Shown here in pieces: positions 42,194 to 49,850 of a DNA stretch of 64,000 bases (its first letter is position 1; each line of letters starts with the position of its first letter). A program made the position numbers and the translations under genes. The stretch is from Deltaproteobacteria bacterium (lineage in GTDB: Bacteria > Desulfobacterota > Binatia > Binatales > Binataceae), in NCBI GenBank assembly GCA_003161515.1, contig PMOH01000316.1, forward strand, positions 11,385-75,384. The letters are read 5' to 3'. The notes under the pieces were generated by a model. It was not told where the DNA came from. It searched no databases and saw nothing but the letters and a program-made list of their open reading frames with translations.

Positions 42194-43846
42194 CTAAGCG
42201 GCGTGCCGCTTCACGATAATGCTGTCTTTCATGCCCTCGACGGCCTTGAAACCATTCTTGCCGTCTTTGTAGAGAAACCCTTTGCCGACCAACTCGTTCA
42301 GCGGCGGATAGATGTTCGGCGGTGCCGTCGAGATCCCTCGCGTCTTGAGCAGACTCAGGGTAGCTCCGCCAGTCTGGAAGCTGTCGAAGAATCCTTCATG
42401 GATGAGCAGAGCGCAAGCACCGAGCAGGGTATCCGAGCGCGCCTCGATGGTATGGCGCTGGACCTCGATATGGATTTCCGACTTCGAAGTGATCAGCTTG
42501 AGGATGCCGGGCGCTTCCTGTGTGAGCCGCGCCTTGACCATCTGATAGATGCGCTCGTCGGTCGGCAGGTTGACGTACTTGTCGGCCACGGTGTCGCCGA
42601 CCTTGAGCGCTGGCGCGGGCGCGACGCGCTGCAGGTCGGCGACGATCTCGCGCATCGCGTCGATCTTTTCTTCGAGCCGCTTATTCTCTTCGCGCAGCAG
42701 CGCGTTGCTCGTATCGAGGGCCTTCGCCTCTGCTTCTGTCACGGTCGATTCCTCCTCGTCCAATTGCTCGTCGATGTGGGCCATCGCCGCCACGCTATCT
42801 CGTAGTTCATGCTCCTCGTTAAGAAAGAACGTCTTGGCCTTAACCGGCGGCTCCGGCAACGGCAGCCCGCCGACGGCTACTTCCTGCGCATGATCTTCAT
42901 CCAGCCATGCCGGTTGCACGTAGACTTTGTGGACCTCGCGCCCGAAGCACGCGAAGAATTCGCCCTTGCCGAGTTGCATCACGTCTTCCGCCTTCGGCTT
43001 TCCGACGCCAGCGGGGATATGCGACAGCGTGCGCTTGACCTCGTTCATCTCGCGTTGCACGCCGAGAATCCACACCTGGCACTGGCGCACGATGTCTTTC
43101 TGTATTCCAGCGAGGTCCTGGCTGTCCAAGTACAAATAGTTTTTCGATGCGCCGCCCTTGCGAATCAGGCTCTCCGCCGCGAGCATCACCGGGCTGCTGC
43201 GCTTCTGCGGCAGCATTTCCCATGCTTCCGGGATGATCGAGATGACCTCGTTCTCGTTCTCGTAGATCCATTCGAGCACGGAGCGAATCACCAACGCTTG
43301 AACCTCCGTCGAGTACGCCGCCAGGTCCATCACGTTGAGGCCGGTCTCCAGTTTGAGGGTTTTCGTATAAGGCAGTCGATCGATCTGGGGGATGACGATC
43401 TTCAGATACTCCGAGAGCTGGAGATACATATCGGCTTCGAAGCCGCGTGCCTGCTTCTTCCCGGTGAGGCGCCTTTCGACATTGTTCAGCACACCGGCGA
43501 GATTACGCGCGCCACGCGAAGCCTTGATGATTGAAGCGCGGATGATGCGGTTCTTCTCCCGCATGGTTGCTTCGATGATGGATTCAACGAAGCGCCAATC
43601 AGCGCGTTCTTTGAAGTACGGGGGTAGGCGATGCCCTTCGAGCAACGACCCTTCCGCGCGCTTTGTAACGAATGCGATCGCCCTTCGACCAGAGCGAGCA
43701 ATCAAACCTTCGAGTGTGGTCGTCTTGCCTGAGAGTTGGGTGGCACCTGTAACGACGGTATGGCCGACGGGTATCGCGACAGCCGTCCCGGTGCCAATCT
43801 CAAACCCGAGATGTATCCCCCAGATCGATCGACTGCTAGCGACCAA
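42194..43846 (-). CDS. HerA/FtsK-like P-loop ATPase with coiled coil and winged-helix-like tail
   Basis: 550 residues from TTG 43846 (AAGGA upstream, overlapping the regulator gene). Walker A at 34-42 (GATQLSGKTT). A HerA-type Walker B region reads ISIIPEAWEMLPQ, where the usual Asp before Glu is Pro. YLDSQDLAGIQKDIVRQCQ and WILGVQREMNEVKR follow as in DNA-pumping ATPases. A coiled coil lies at about 385-415, then a helical C-terminal domain. It probably translocates on DNA and works with the nucleases of the operon. Confidence 0.7.
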   Translation of the reverse strand: MVASSRSIWGIHLGFEIGTGTAVAIPVGHTVVTGATQLSGKTTTLEGLIARSGRRAIAFVTKRAEGSLLEGHRLPPYFKERADWRFVESIIEATMREKNRIIRASIIKASRGARNLAGVLNNVERRLTGKKQARGFEADMYLQLSEYLKIVIPQIDRLPYTKTLKLETGLNVMDLAAYSTEVQALVIRSVLEWIYENENEVISIIPEAWEMLPQKRSSPVMLAAESLIRKGGASKNYLYLDSQDLAGIQKDIVRQCQVWILGVQREMNEVKRTLSHIPAGVGKPKAEDVMQLGKGEFFACFGREVHKVYVQPAWLDEDHAQEVAVGGLPLPEPPVKAKTFFLNEEHELRDSVAAMAHIDEQLDEEESTVTEAEAKALDTSNALLREENKRLEEKIDAMREIVADLQRVAPAPALKVGDTVADKYVNLPTDERIYQMVKARLTQEAPGILKLITSKSEIHIEVQRHTIEARSDTLLGACALLIHEGFFDSFQTGGATLSLLKTRGISTAPPNIYPPLNELVGKGFLYKDGKNGFKAVEGMKDSIIVKRHAA

Positions 43847-44000
43847 GGCTCAATCCTTGTTCCAGGAGCATCTCGATCGTCATTTTGACCGTGCGGCGAT
43901 TCTCCCTCGCCACCTCGCGGATTTTTTCCATGAGCGCGCTATCTATCTTGACGCTCTCAGGTGCCCTCTCTAGGGGTTCTTGGGGTTTTACTTTAGCCAT
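43836..44000 (-). CDS. Ribbon-helix-helix regulator
   Basis: 54 residues: MAKVKPQEPLERAPESVKID, then SALMEKIREVARENRRTVKM and TIEMLLEQGLSLGR. VKID forms the ribbon strand and two helices follow, the CopG/Arc/ParD pattern. It is the first gene of the leftward operon and overlaps the ATPase gene. The ATG has no Shine-Dalgarno and lies about 5 nt after the predicted transcription start, so the message may be leaderless. It likely controls this divergent promoter region. Confidence 0.7.
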   Translation of the reverse strand: MAKVKPQEPLERAPESVKIDSALMEKIREVARENRRTVKMTIEMLLEQGLSLGR

Positions 44001-44011
44001 TGCGAGTAGAA

Positions 44012-44040
44012 AATCTATATCGGTGGTAGACAGAAGTCAA
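44012..44040 (-). promoter_or_regulatory. Leftward sigma70-type promoter of the recombination operon
   Basis: On the minus strand TTGACT (44040-44035), a 17-nt spacer and TAGATT (44017-44012) form a -35/-10 pair; TATAGA two bases earlier is an alternative -10. Transcription would begin at about 44005, only some 5 nt before the regulator ATG at 44000. GGTGG at 44022-44026 and CCACC at 44057-44061 flank the region as short inverted arms and could be operator halves. Confidence 0.55.
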
Positions 44041-44061
44041 GAGGTGAGTTATATATCCACC

Positions 44062-44280
44062 ATGACGCGCGACGAAGGACTCATCCATCAGCTCGCAGAG
44101 AGCATCATGTTCCGGCTGGTCCGACACCCGGAGAAGCTGCCGAAGGTGCTCATGTTCGAGACCGACAAGGCCGCCAAGATGTTCATGGATGAGATCCGTA
44201 GGATGGTGAGCGAGGCGGGGTTGCCTAAGGGAACCGTCGACGTCGTGGGAAAACTCGTCAGGAGGAGACCCGGGCATTGA
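44062..44280 (+). CDS. Hypothetical protein divergent from the regulator
   Basis: 72 residues from ATG 44062, or from GTG 44044. Helical: IHQLAESIMFRLVRHPEKLP, DKAAKMFMDEIRRMVSEAG. It starts the rightward early genes. No motif recognised. Confidence 0.6.
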   Translation: MTRDEGLIHQLAESIMFRLVRHPEKLPKVLMFETDKAAKMFMDEIRRMVSEAGLPKGTVDVVGKLVRRRPGH

Positions 44281-45008
44281 CGACACCCGAACTTGTAATG
44301 GCAGCAAGTGGCATTCTCTTCGGGGGCGGGGTGCTATTCGCGGAATTTCGACGACGTATAGTCGACGAGAAACAAGAATCTGCGGATAAGCTCGCGCACG
44401 TGAAGGAACTCAACGACGCAAAGTTAGAAGCGGCGAAAAATCATGCGAATCTGTCGGGCAAACTGGATATGGCGGCTCTCCTACAGAGTGTGCAGTTCCA
44501 GCACCTTCAAGGTGTCACCAAAACAGCCGCCGAATCGCCAGCAACCACCATCGAAGTAGCCAACAACACGATTCAATCCCTAAGCAACCAAGTCAAGGAA
44601 TTGACGGAATACACTCGCCACGTCACACATGATCAATTCCGTCGCTTTGGAGAAGCCGTCCCTAACATTTTGGCCCTAGAACGTGGCGACGGCCATGCAT
44701 ACTGGCGGGACTACGCTGGCGTTCGGATACTCTATTGCCACTACATCGAGTCGATTAACTATGCCCAAGAGCTGATGGGTTTATTCGGGGCCTCAGCGAT
44801 CACGGTCACTAGTTGGGAAGACAATAGCTACGAAGCACTTAATATTGCTGGCCTCAAATTGCTGATCGCCGATCCGGGCAACCCAACAGACAACAATGTC
44901 AAGACAATGGCGCTTCTTCGAGCAGCGGATATTCAATTTGAAGTCGAAAAGCGGGAGACGGACGCCCCCCTTATCTCAACGTTACGCGTCGGTCGGTGCG
45001 CGGGATGA
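44277..45008 (+). CDS. Membrane-anchored coiled-coil protein with unknown C-terminal domain
   Basis: 243 residues; TTG start overlapping the previous stop. An N-terminal helix (ELVMAASGILFGGGVLF) is followed by a basic step and a long charged helical region (EKQESADKLAHVKELND). An alpha/beta C-terminal domain follows (GVRILYCHYIESINYAQELM, ASAITVTSWEDNSYEALNI, LKLLIADPGNPTDNNVK), which resembles a small nucleotide- or receiver-like fold without a recognised motif. Directly upstream of the integrase, a usual site for lysogenic-conversion genes. Confidence 0.6.
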   Translation: MTTPELVMAASGILFGGGVLFAEFRRRIVDEKQESADKLAHVKELNDAKLEAAKNHANLSGKLDMAALLQSVQFQHLQGVTKTAAESPATTIEVANNTIQSLSNQVKELTEYTRHVTHDQFRRFGEAVPNILALERGDGHAYWRDYAGVRILYCHYIESINYAQELMGLFGASAITVTSWEDNSYEALNIAGLKLLIADPGNPTDNNVKTMALLRAADIQFEVEKRETDAPLISTLRVGRCAG

Positions 45009-45853
45009 ACTATCAGCACCTTCGCGCACTCGTAGTCAACGACTACGCGATCAACAATCAGCGCTCGGATGTATTGAATGCCCGCCTGAAGCACCTCGAC
45101 GACGCCTTCGCCTTGTCAACAGGCTCTATCTCGGCTGTGGATATCCAGTCATATACCGCCGGTAGATTAGCTCAAGGTACAGCCCCCGGAACCGTCAACC
45201 AAGAGTTAGCTGCGCTGCGCCGGATGTTCAGTCTTGCGGTCAAACTCCGTCTGATCACTCTCGATCAAAAGCCTTGGATTCAACTTCTTCGCTTGCGCAA
45301 CGCGCGCAAAGGCTTCTTCGAGAAAGACCAGTACGAGAGTGTCAAACGTGCTCTGCCAGAGCCGTATCGCCCGATCGTCACCACGATGTTCATCACGGGT
45401 TGGAGATGCCAAGAAGTTTTGTCCCGGCAGAAAAAGCATCTCGACCTAGCTAATGGATGGTTGCGGCTCGACCCAGGTGAGACCAAAAATGGCGAGGGCC
45501 GCGAGTTTCCGCTGACCCGCGATCTCCGCGCGTGTCTTACTCCGCAGCTCGCGGAAGTCAAGGCTTTTGAGCATCGCACGGGCAGGATCGTGCCGTGGCT
45601 TTTCCACAGGGACGGCGAGCGGATCTGTGGATTCAGGCGCGCTTGGGAGAACGCTTGCAAGCAGGCCGGCGTGCCGGGGCGGATGCTTCACGACTTCCGG
45701 AGAACAGCCGTTCGTAACATGGAGCGGAAAGGTGTCCCGCGCTCGGCCGCGATGAAGATGGTTGGAATGCTGACTGAGTCGATCTATCGTCGCTACGCGA
45801 TCGTTGATGAGACTGTGCTGAAGGAGGCCGGCGCTAAGCTGGATGCATTATGA
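45005..45853 (+). CDS. int: Tyrosine integrase
   Basis: 282 residues from ATG 45005, overlapping the previous stop (ATGA). A SAM-like N-terminal domain precedes the catalytic domain, which has Arg134 (GWRCQEVL), Lys161 (TKNGEGREFPL), His229 and Arg232 (HDFRRTAVRNM) and Tyr264 (YRRYAIV). The position usually held by His or Trp before the Tyr is Met255 (MVGMLTESI). This residue is not absolutely required in all family members, but the change is notable. The phage is therefore temperate or was recently so. No arm-type att site was found. Confidence 0.85.
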   Translation: MNYQHLRALVVNDYAINNQRSDVLNARLKHLDDAFALSTGSISAVDIQSYTAGRLAQGTAPGTVNQELAALRRMFSLAVKLRLITLDQKPWIQLLRLRNARKGFFEKDQYESVKRALPEPYRPIVTTMFITGWRCQEVLSRQKKHLDLANGWLRLDPGETKNGEGREFPLTRDLRACLTPQLAEVKAFEHRTGRIVPWLFHRDGERICGFRRAWENACKQAGVPGRMLHDFRRTAVRNMERKGVPRSAAMKMVGMLTESIYRRYAIVDETVLKEAGAKLDAL

Positions 45854-46245
45854 TGGCCGAGGCTGACCACAGACTGCTGGCGACGCTGGCCTACCCTGAG
45901 TACAAGCCGGGGCAGATGTGCGAAGATGTTATGGCTGCCCATCGGCACGAGCCTGTCATCTGCATGAAGCACAATAAGTCTTATCCCCACGAAATCCCGC
46001 CGCCTCCCGTAGACACCTATGAGGCGATGGGGCGGATCATCGCGGCGCTGTTCAAGCGGGGCCTCTACCTAAGCCCTAGTCGTCGTCATTTCCCGGTCTG
46101 GACCGGTGTCTGTCTCATGCAAATGGATAATGACTACCCAGAAGAGCCTGTATTGATCGTGCAGAAATCAATCACCAATTCCACTGACTTCATCGCCGCC
46201 GTCTGCGAGGCCGCGTTGCAGGTACGGCGCAAGGAGCAGGTATGA
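45850..46245 (+). CDS. Hypothetical protein
   Basis: 131 residues, overlapping the integrase stop. It has an HRHEPVICMKHNKSYPHE stretch and an alpha/beta end (PVLIVQKSITNSTDFIAAVC). No known motif. Confidence 0.6.
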   Translation: MMAEADHRLLATLAYPEYKPGQMCEDVMAAHRHEPVICMKHNKSYPHEIPPPPVDTYEAMGRIIAALFKRGLYLSPSRRHFPVWTGVCLMQMDNDYPEEPVLIVQKSITNSTDFIAAVCEAALQVRRKEQV

Positions 46246-46463
46246 ATAGTCATCACCCAAAAGGTTTACGATATACGATGACGATCCTACGGAGCGACGG
46301 CACCTACTGGGTCAAGGAGCATGTCAAACACGTTATCATCAAGCCGGGGTTCGTCGTGGTCTACGAGGGCGAGCATGGCGTGGATCGTGTGCAATCGTGG
46401 ATACCGAACGAGAGGATCGATCACTTTACTCTCGAAGAGGAACGCAAGGAACAAAGTAAATGA
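46242..46463 (+). CDS. Small hypothetical beta protein
   Basis: 73 residues, overlapping neighbours (ATGA). Beta strands (YTMTILRSDGTYWVKE, VKHVIIKPGFVVVYEG) suggest a small barrel. No family recognised. Confidence 0.6.
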   Translation: MNSHHPKGLRYTMTILRSDGTYWVKEHVKHVIIKPGFVVVYEGEHGVDRVQSWIPNERIDHFTLEEERKEQSK

Positions 46464-46963
46464 GCGATTACACGAAAGACTTGATTGTAGAAGCTCGTGC
46501 TACCTGTGTCCGTGAGCATTCTAAGGAACCTCACCCCTGTCTGGAGCGGGCGTTGGCACTAGCCCTCGAAGCTGAGTCCGCGAAGGTGAAACGAGTGGAA
46601 GCGCTGCAAAAGCAAATGCACGATTGGAATGCCACCTCTGTAGGCGTCGTTTGGGTACGCGGTTTAGTAGATGTTTGCCTCGCCCCACCGAACAGCGGCG
46701 AGCAGGCAATGAGGTGTGAAGTCCTACGCGGTTGTGTCGGAGATACAGGTCATTTCGGCGAGCACACGTTCGGGCCATCCACCCCTCCCGCACCCACTGA
46801 GGCCGCGACGCGGGAGCACCTAATCAAGAAAATCAATGCTATTGTCGATCCGTTCTTGTATCTACGGAATATCGACAATACGCGACCTATGGGCACCGGC
46901 TCTTGGGAACAGGTGGTCGTAGACTTAGCCGACGCCATCATCGCAGTAGCGAGGGCCAAATGA
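46460..46963 (+). CDS. Hypothetical protein
   Basis: 167 residues with five Cys residues in the first 105 positions, a Pro/Thr linker (PSTPPAPTEAATRE) and a C-terminal helix. Overlaps both neighbours. No family recognised. Confidence 0.55.
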   Translation: MSDYTKDLIVEARATCVREHSKEPHPCLERALALALEAESAKVKRVEALQKQMHDWNATSVGVVWVRGLVDVCLAPPNSGEQAMRCEVLRGCVGDTGHFGEHTFGPSTPPAPTEAATREHLIKKINAIVDPFLYLRNIDNTRPMGTGSWEQVVVDLADAIIAVARAK

Positions 46964-47235
46964 GCCAGCTCCGCCGCGAAAGTCGAGAGGACGGTTTCAA
47001 GCCTTTCGAGCCTAAGCCCCTTCCCTCGTCGGCAGTTTTAGCCGCCGTCCGCATAGCTGGTGGCCCCGACAAAGTCGCTGAACTCCTAGGAGTACATCGA
47101 AGTCAGGTTTACCGATGGATAAGGGCGCGGACTATGGCGCGGGCGCGTTATCAGTACGTTGAGACGCTGGCGGATTTGTCCGGCGTCGATATGCGCCTAC
47201 TAGGCGTGAAAGGCTTGACATCCGCGCGCGACTGA
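46960..47235 (+). CDS. Small helix-turn-helix regulator
   Basis: 91 residues from ATG 46960 (overlap ATGA). The helix-turn-helix is GGPDKVAELLGVHRSQVYRW followed by IRARTMARARY, the Cro/YdaS-like type that uses a GGxxxVAxxLGVxxxxVxRW pattern. It lies immediately upstream of the strongest promoter of the window, which it probably regulates. Confidence 0.75.
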   Translation: MSQLRRESREDGFKPFEPKPLPSSAVLAAVRIAGGPDKVAELLGVHRSQVYRWIRARTMARARYQYVETLADLSGVDMRLLGVKGLTSARD

Positions 47236-47242
47236 GTATCAT
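47215..47242 (+). promoter_or_regulatory. Strong rightward sigma70-type promoter for the replication operon
   Basis: TTGACA (47215-47220) is a perfect -35, followed after 16 nt by TATCAT (47237-47242), five of six to the -10 consensus. It lies at the 3' end of the helix-turn-helix gene and about 190 nt upstream of the replication initiator. The remaining leader (47243-47436) contains only a doubtful small ORF and GC-rich inverted stretches near 47280-47296. Confidence 0.7.
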
Positions 47243-47345
47243 CGCGGGCAGACTGGCTGATCCCCGGTCATAGGTTCGCGGCGCGCGGCCCGGCTCTGGT
47301 TTGTCTCAACCCCAAATCACCCGGCCGCGATGCCATAGGGTTGAA

Positions 47346-47495
47346 ATGCGGAACGATTCAGACATAGACCCATCACGCGTCGAAAAATCATGGGGTAGTT
47401 GCGCCCGCGTGATCCGATCGTGGCGGAGAGGAGGCGGTGATGAGCGGATTGGTGATGGGGCTCGCCCTGCGGGTATCACAAGCCGAAGGTTATGA
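47346..47495 (+). CDS. Doubtful 49-residue leader ORF
   Basis: ATG 47346 follows AGGGTTGAA. The first part (MRNDSDIDPSRVEKSWGSCA) looks possible, but the frame runs 56 nt into the initiator gene with Arg-rich low-quality sequence. It could be a short translated leader affecting initiator expression, or chance. Confidence 0.3.
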   Translation: MRNDSDIDPSRVEKSWGSCARVIRSWRRGGGDERIGDGARPAGITSRRL

Positions 47496-48282
47496 TCGTC
47501 TCGTGCTCGTAGCGATCGGTGATTGCTGCGAAGACGACGGAACCGGCGCATGGCCGAGTATTCCCACCCTCGCAAAGCGCGCGCGTATCAGCGAGCGCAC
47601 CGTCCAACGAAGTATTCAGGAATTGCAGGCCCTCGATGAGCTTGATGTAGAGAAGGGGGCCGGGCCTAAAGGAACCAACCTCTATTCGATCAACGTCGGG
47701 CTGCTTCTGGATCGGCTTCAAGCCGAGCGGAGAGGTGACTCTGTTGTCACCGGTGCCACAGCGTCACCCCCGTCAACGGCGACACCGGGGGGTGACACAG
47801 CTATGGCACCCGATCCGTCCACAGATCCGTCAATAGAGAAAGAACATCACAGATCTAGGTTTCCTTCTTCTCCTAAGAGACAGAAGAAAGTAACTAACCC
47901 TTTGGACCCCGGCACCGATACATTCGAATTTCTATTTTGGCCGATTTACCCTCGGCCAGAGAAAAAACAAACCGCCTTGCATGAGTGGGCGTTGATGACC
48001 GACGACGAGCGCCAGCTAGCGATCGACGACGTGCCGCAGCGCATCGCTAAAAATTGGCACGGGACGGAAACCGGCATGATCCCTCACCCGAGTTCATACC
48101 TGCATCAGAAGCGATGGACCGAGCCGCTACTCGACCTCAAGGGCAACGGCCATCACCAACGCGAAAATGCGTCCACGCGCTTCAAACAATGGGTCGACAA
48201 GGAAAGAGCCAATGGAAGCCAACCAAGCCTTAGCATTAACGGCAATGTTGACAGCAGCCTATCCCTCATGGGCAAGCGGTGA
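47440..48282 (+). CDS. Phage replication initiator-like protein (HTH, RepO-type)
   Basis: About 280 residues; GAGAGGAGGC precedes GTG 47437 and ATG 47440. The N-terminal domain (LALRVSQAEGYDRLVLVAIG) contains a winged helix-turn-helix (PSIPTLAKRARISERTVQRS then IQELQAL). Behind it are a variable linker and a C-terminal domain (FEFLFWPIYPRPEKKQTALH, IPHPSSYLHQKRW) typical of lambda O/primosomal replication proteins of phages. The next gene is a helicase-loader-like protein, supporting the role. Confidence 0.75.
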   Translation: MSGLVMGLALRVSQAEGYDRLVLVAIGDCCEDDGTGAWPSIPTLAKRARISERTVQRSIQELQALDELDVEKGAGPKGTNLYSINVGLLLDRLQAERRGDSVVTGATASPPSTATPGGDTAMAPDPSTDPSIEKEHHRSRFPSSPKRQKKVTNPLDPGTDTFEFLFWPIYPRPEKKQTALHEWALMTDDERQLAIDDVPQRIAKNWHGTETGMIPHPSSYLHQKRWTEPLLDLKGNGHHQRENASTRFKQWVDKERANGSQPSLSINGNVDSSLSLMGKR

Positions 48283-48745
48283 AGAGACCTTCAGGCTCTA
48301 CCAGATCTTTTTGCAGGAGCTCGATGCGCGCGACGGTCGCGCTGCCGTGATGGAGATTATCCGATCACCGCGCGAATTCGCGCCTCCGGTCGGAATACTC
48401 CTCGACCTCGGCAAACAGTTCGAGAGGAGACGGCTCGAACATGAATTTTGGCGCGAACGCTGGTACGAGCCCGGCAGCATAGCTTACACACCCGACGGCC
48501 AACGATGCGCGGCTGATGCCGATGGCCATATGCAGCCCGCCCCTGAGCCCGAACCTCCCGCTATAAGCGATCAGCGGCGCGACGAGATAGCTCAACTCGT
48601 CGGTCAACTAGCCGAGCAGGCTGAGCAACCACGAATTCGAGCACGAATTGACGGCGCGGCACGTAACGATGCGCTCCGCCGCGGATTGCGCATTGGCGAT
48701 ATTCTGAGAATCGATCACAAATCCAAAGGAGAATCGAATCAATGA
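48212..48745 (+). CDS. Helicase loader/inhibitor-like protein
   Basis: 177 residues from ATG 48212 (AAGGAAAG upstream), overlapping the initiator by 71 nt. The start (ANQALALTAMLTAAYPSWAS, ETFRLYQIFLQELDARDGRA then AVMEIIRS, FAPPVGILLD) matches the G39P/DnaB-loader-type N-terminal helical domain. The C-terminus is acidic and helical. It would bring the host replicative helicase to the phage origin, since no phage helicase is seen in the window. Confidence 0.65.
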   Translation: MEANQALALTAMLTAAYPSWASGEETFRLYQIFLQELDARDGRAAVMEIIRSPREFAPPVGILLDLGKQFERRRLEHEFWRERWYEPGSIAYTPDGQRCAADADGHMQPAPEPEPPAISDQRRDEIAQLVGQLAEQAEQPRIRARIDGAARNDALRRGLRIGDILRIDHKSKGESNQ

Positions 48746-49140
48746 GTTGTTCACACGCAGGCTGTACGAACTGCCGAGAGTTGGAAGCGCAAGAAGCGCA
48801 AGTTCAGTGGAACGAGACGCTCTGGGCGCTACGCGCATCGGAGATACTGACGCTGGTGACCCGAGCGTACCACCTTGAACACTTCGACCTGACCGGCCCG
48901 CTGCGCACAGCGCATATTGCGAGTGCGAGACAAATCGCGTGCTATCTTTTGCGACGGCTCACGGGATATAGCTACCCCATGATCGGCGAGATACTGCACC
49001 GCGACCACTCGACGATAATTCACGCGTACAACGTGGTGGCTAAACAGATGGCCATGATGCCGGATCGAAAGCGTGTCATCGACGCGATGGCTTACGCGAT
49101 CGAGCATCCGGCGGAACAGCAAAGGCAGGTGGCGGTATGA
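48742..49140 (+). CDS. Stand-alone DnaA domain IV (DnaA-box binding) protein
   Basis: 132 residues. An N-terminal Cys/His piece (CSHAGCTNC) and a helical middle lead to a clear domain IV of bacterial DnaA: ARQIACYLLRRLTGYSYPMI then GEILHRDHSTIIHAYNVVAK, including the DnaA signature RDHST. The AAA+ ATPase domain of DnaA is absent. It may mark a phage origin with DnaA boxes, or compete with host DnaA. It is coupled downstream to the gene split by cassette 1. Confidence 0.85.
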   Translation: MSCSHAGCTNCRELEAQEAQVQWNETLWALRASEILTLVTRAYHLEHFDLTGPLRTAHIASARQIACYLLRRLTGYSYPMIGEILHRDHSTIIHAYNVVAKQMAMMPDRKRVIDAMAYAIEHPAEQQRQVAV

Positions 49141-49178
49141 TTCCGAAGGGAGCCCGAGTTTCGAAAGGGAATTATTGA
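49137..49178 (+). pseudogene. 5' fragment of a gene interrupted by cassette 1
   Basis: The ATG overlaps the DnaA-IV stop (ATGA), and the reading frame MIPKGARVSK then enters the cassette and stops after three more codons. If cassette 1 plus one copy of TTTCGAAA is removed, codon 10 (AAA) joins in frame to GCG 49873. The result is a 66-residue protein ending as the ORF at 49834-50043. This is direct evidence of an insertion into a working gene. Confidence 0.85.
49159..49166. repeat. 8-bp target-site duplication, cassette 1 (partner 49865-49872)
   Basis: TTTCGAAA stands immediately outside both ends of cassette 1 as a perfect direct repeat. It is also its own reverse complement, but the same 8-bp spacing is seen for the two other cassettes with non-palindromic targets. 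Confidence 0.9.
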
Positions 49179-49189
49179 TTTGAGTCCCT
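49167..49189 (+). repeat. Terminal inverted repeat, cassette 1 left
   Basis: Identical over 23 bp to the left ends at 51188 and 52862. It contains AAGGGAA (with the flank) and, 10 nt on, TTG (49180), which opens a six-codon frame MSPLLR whose stop overlaps the methyltransferase ATG (ATGA). Confidence 0.9.
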
Positions 49190-49196
49190 TATTACG

Positions 49197-49850
49197 ATGA
49201 AGCCGTATTTTGAAGAGGCGGGGATTACGATTTTTCACGGTGACTGCCGCGAAGTGCTCGGAATGTATTCGGGCTTTATCGTTACCGACCCGCCTTACGG
49301 TATCGACCATCCGACCGACTATAGGGCGCGGGGGCGGGGTGCGTTGGCTGAGTGTGCTGATTATCCGCGCGTGGCTGGCGATGCCGAGCCTTTTGAGCCG
49401 TCTTTCTTGCTTGACCGACCCTGCGTGCTATTCGGAGCCAATTACTTCGCTGACAGGCTGCCGCCGTCGTCGGGCTGGCTAGTCTGGGACAAGATGCGCC
49501 CACATGGCCTCGACCAAGCGACTGCGGAACTGGCGTGGTCGAATTTCGTCAAGGGTGTTCGGGTGTTTCGCTATCTCTGGAACGGCATGATCAGGGATGG
49601 CAACGAGGCATTAGAGCACCCGACACAGAAGCCGGTCGCGCTAATGAAATGGATTCTGGCGCTGAAATGGACGCCTGCGGGGCGGGTAATTGACCCCTTT
49701 ATGGGCGCAGGCTCGACCCTAATCGCGGCGAAAGACATGGGGCGCGAGGCTGTCGGCATCGAACTCGAAGAACGGTATTGCGAAATTGCGGCACGGCGAT
49801 TGAGCCAGTCAGCGATGCAATTCGGGACGCAAAATGAATCAAGGGACTAA
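49197..49850 (+). CDS. DNA amino-methyltransferase (N6-adenine or N4-cytosine)
   Basis: 217 residues. Catalytic motif IV DPPYG at 31-35 and the AdoMet-binding motif near 160-172 (VIDPFMGAGSTLIAA) occur in the order IV then I, the beta-type arrangement. The C-terminal KDMGREAVGIELEERYCEIA is typical of phage orphan methyltransferases. The gene fills cassette 1 and is read in operon direction. No restriction enzyme is nearby, so protection against host restriction is the likely use. DPPY leaves adenine or N4-cytosine open. Confidence 0.88.
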   Translation: MKPYFEEAGITIFHGDCREVLGMYSGFIVTDPPYGIDHPTDYRARGRGALAECADYPRVAGDAEPFEPSFLLDRPCVLFGANYFADRLPPSSGWLVWDKMRPHGLDQATAELAWSNFVKGVRVFRYLWNGMIRDGNEALEHPTQKPVALMKWILALKWTPAGRVIDPFMGAGSTLIAAKDMGREAVGIELEERYCEIAARRLSQSAMQFGTQNESRD

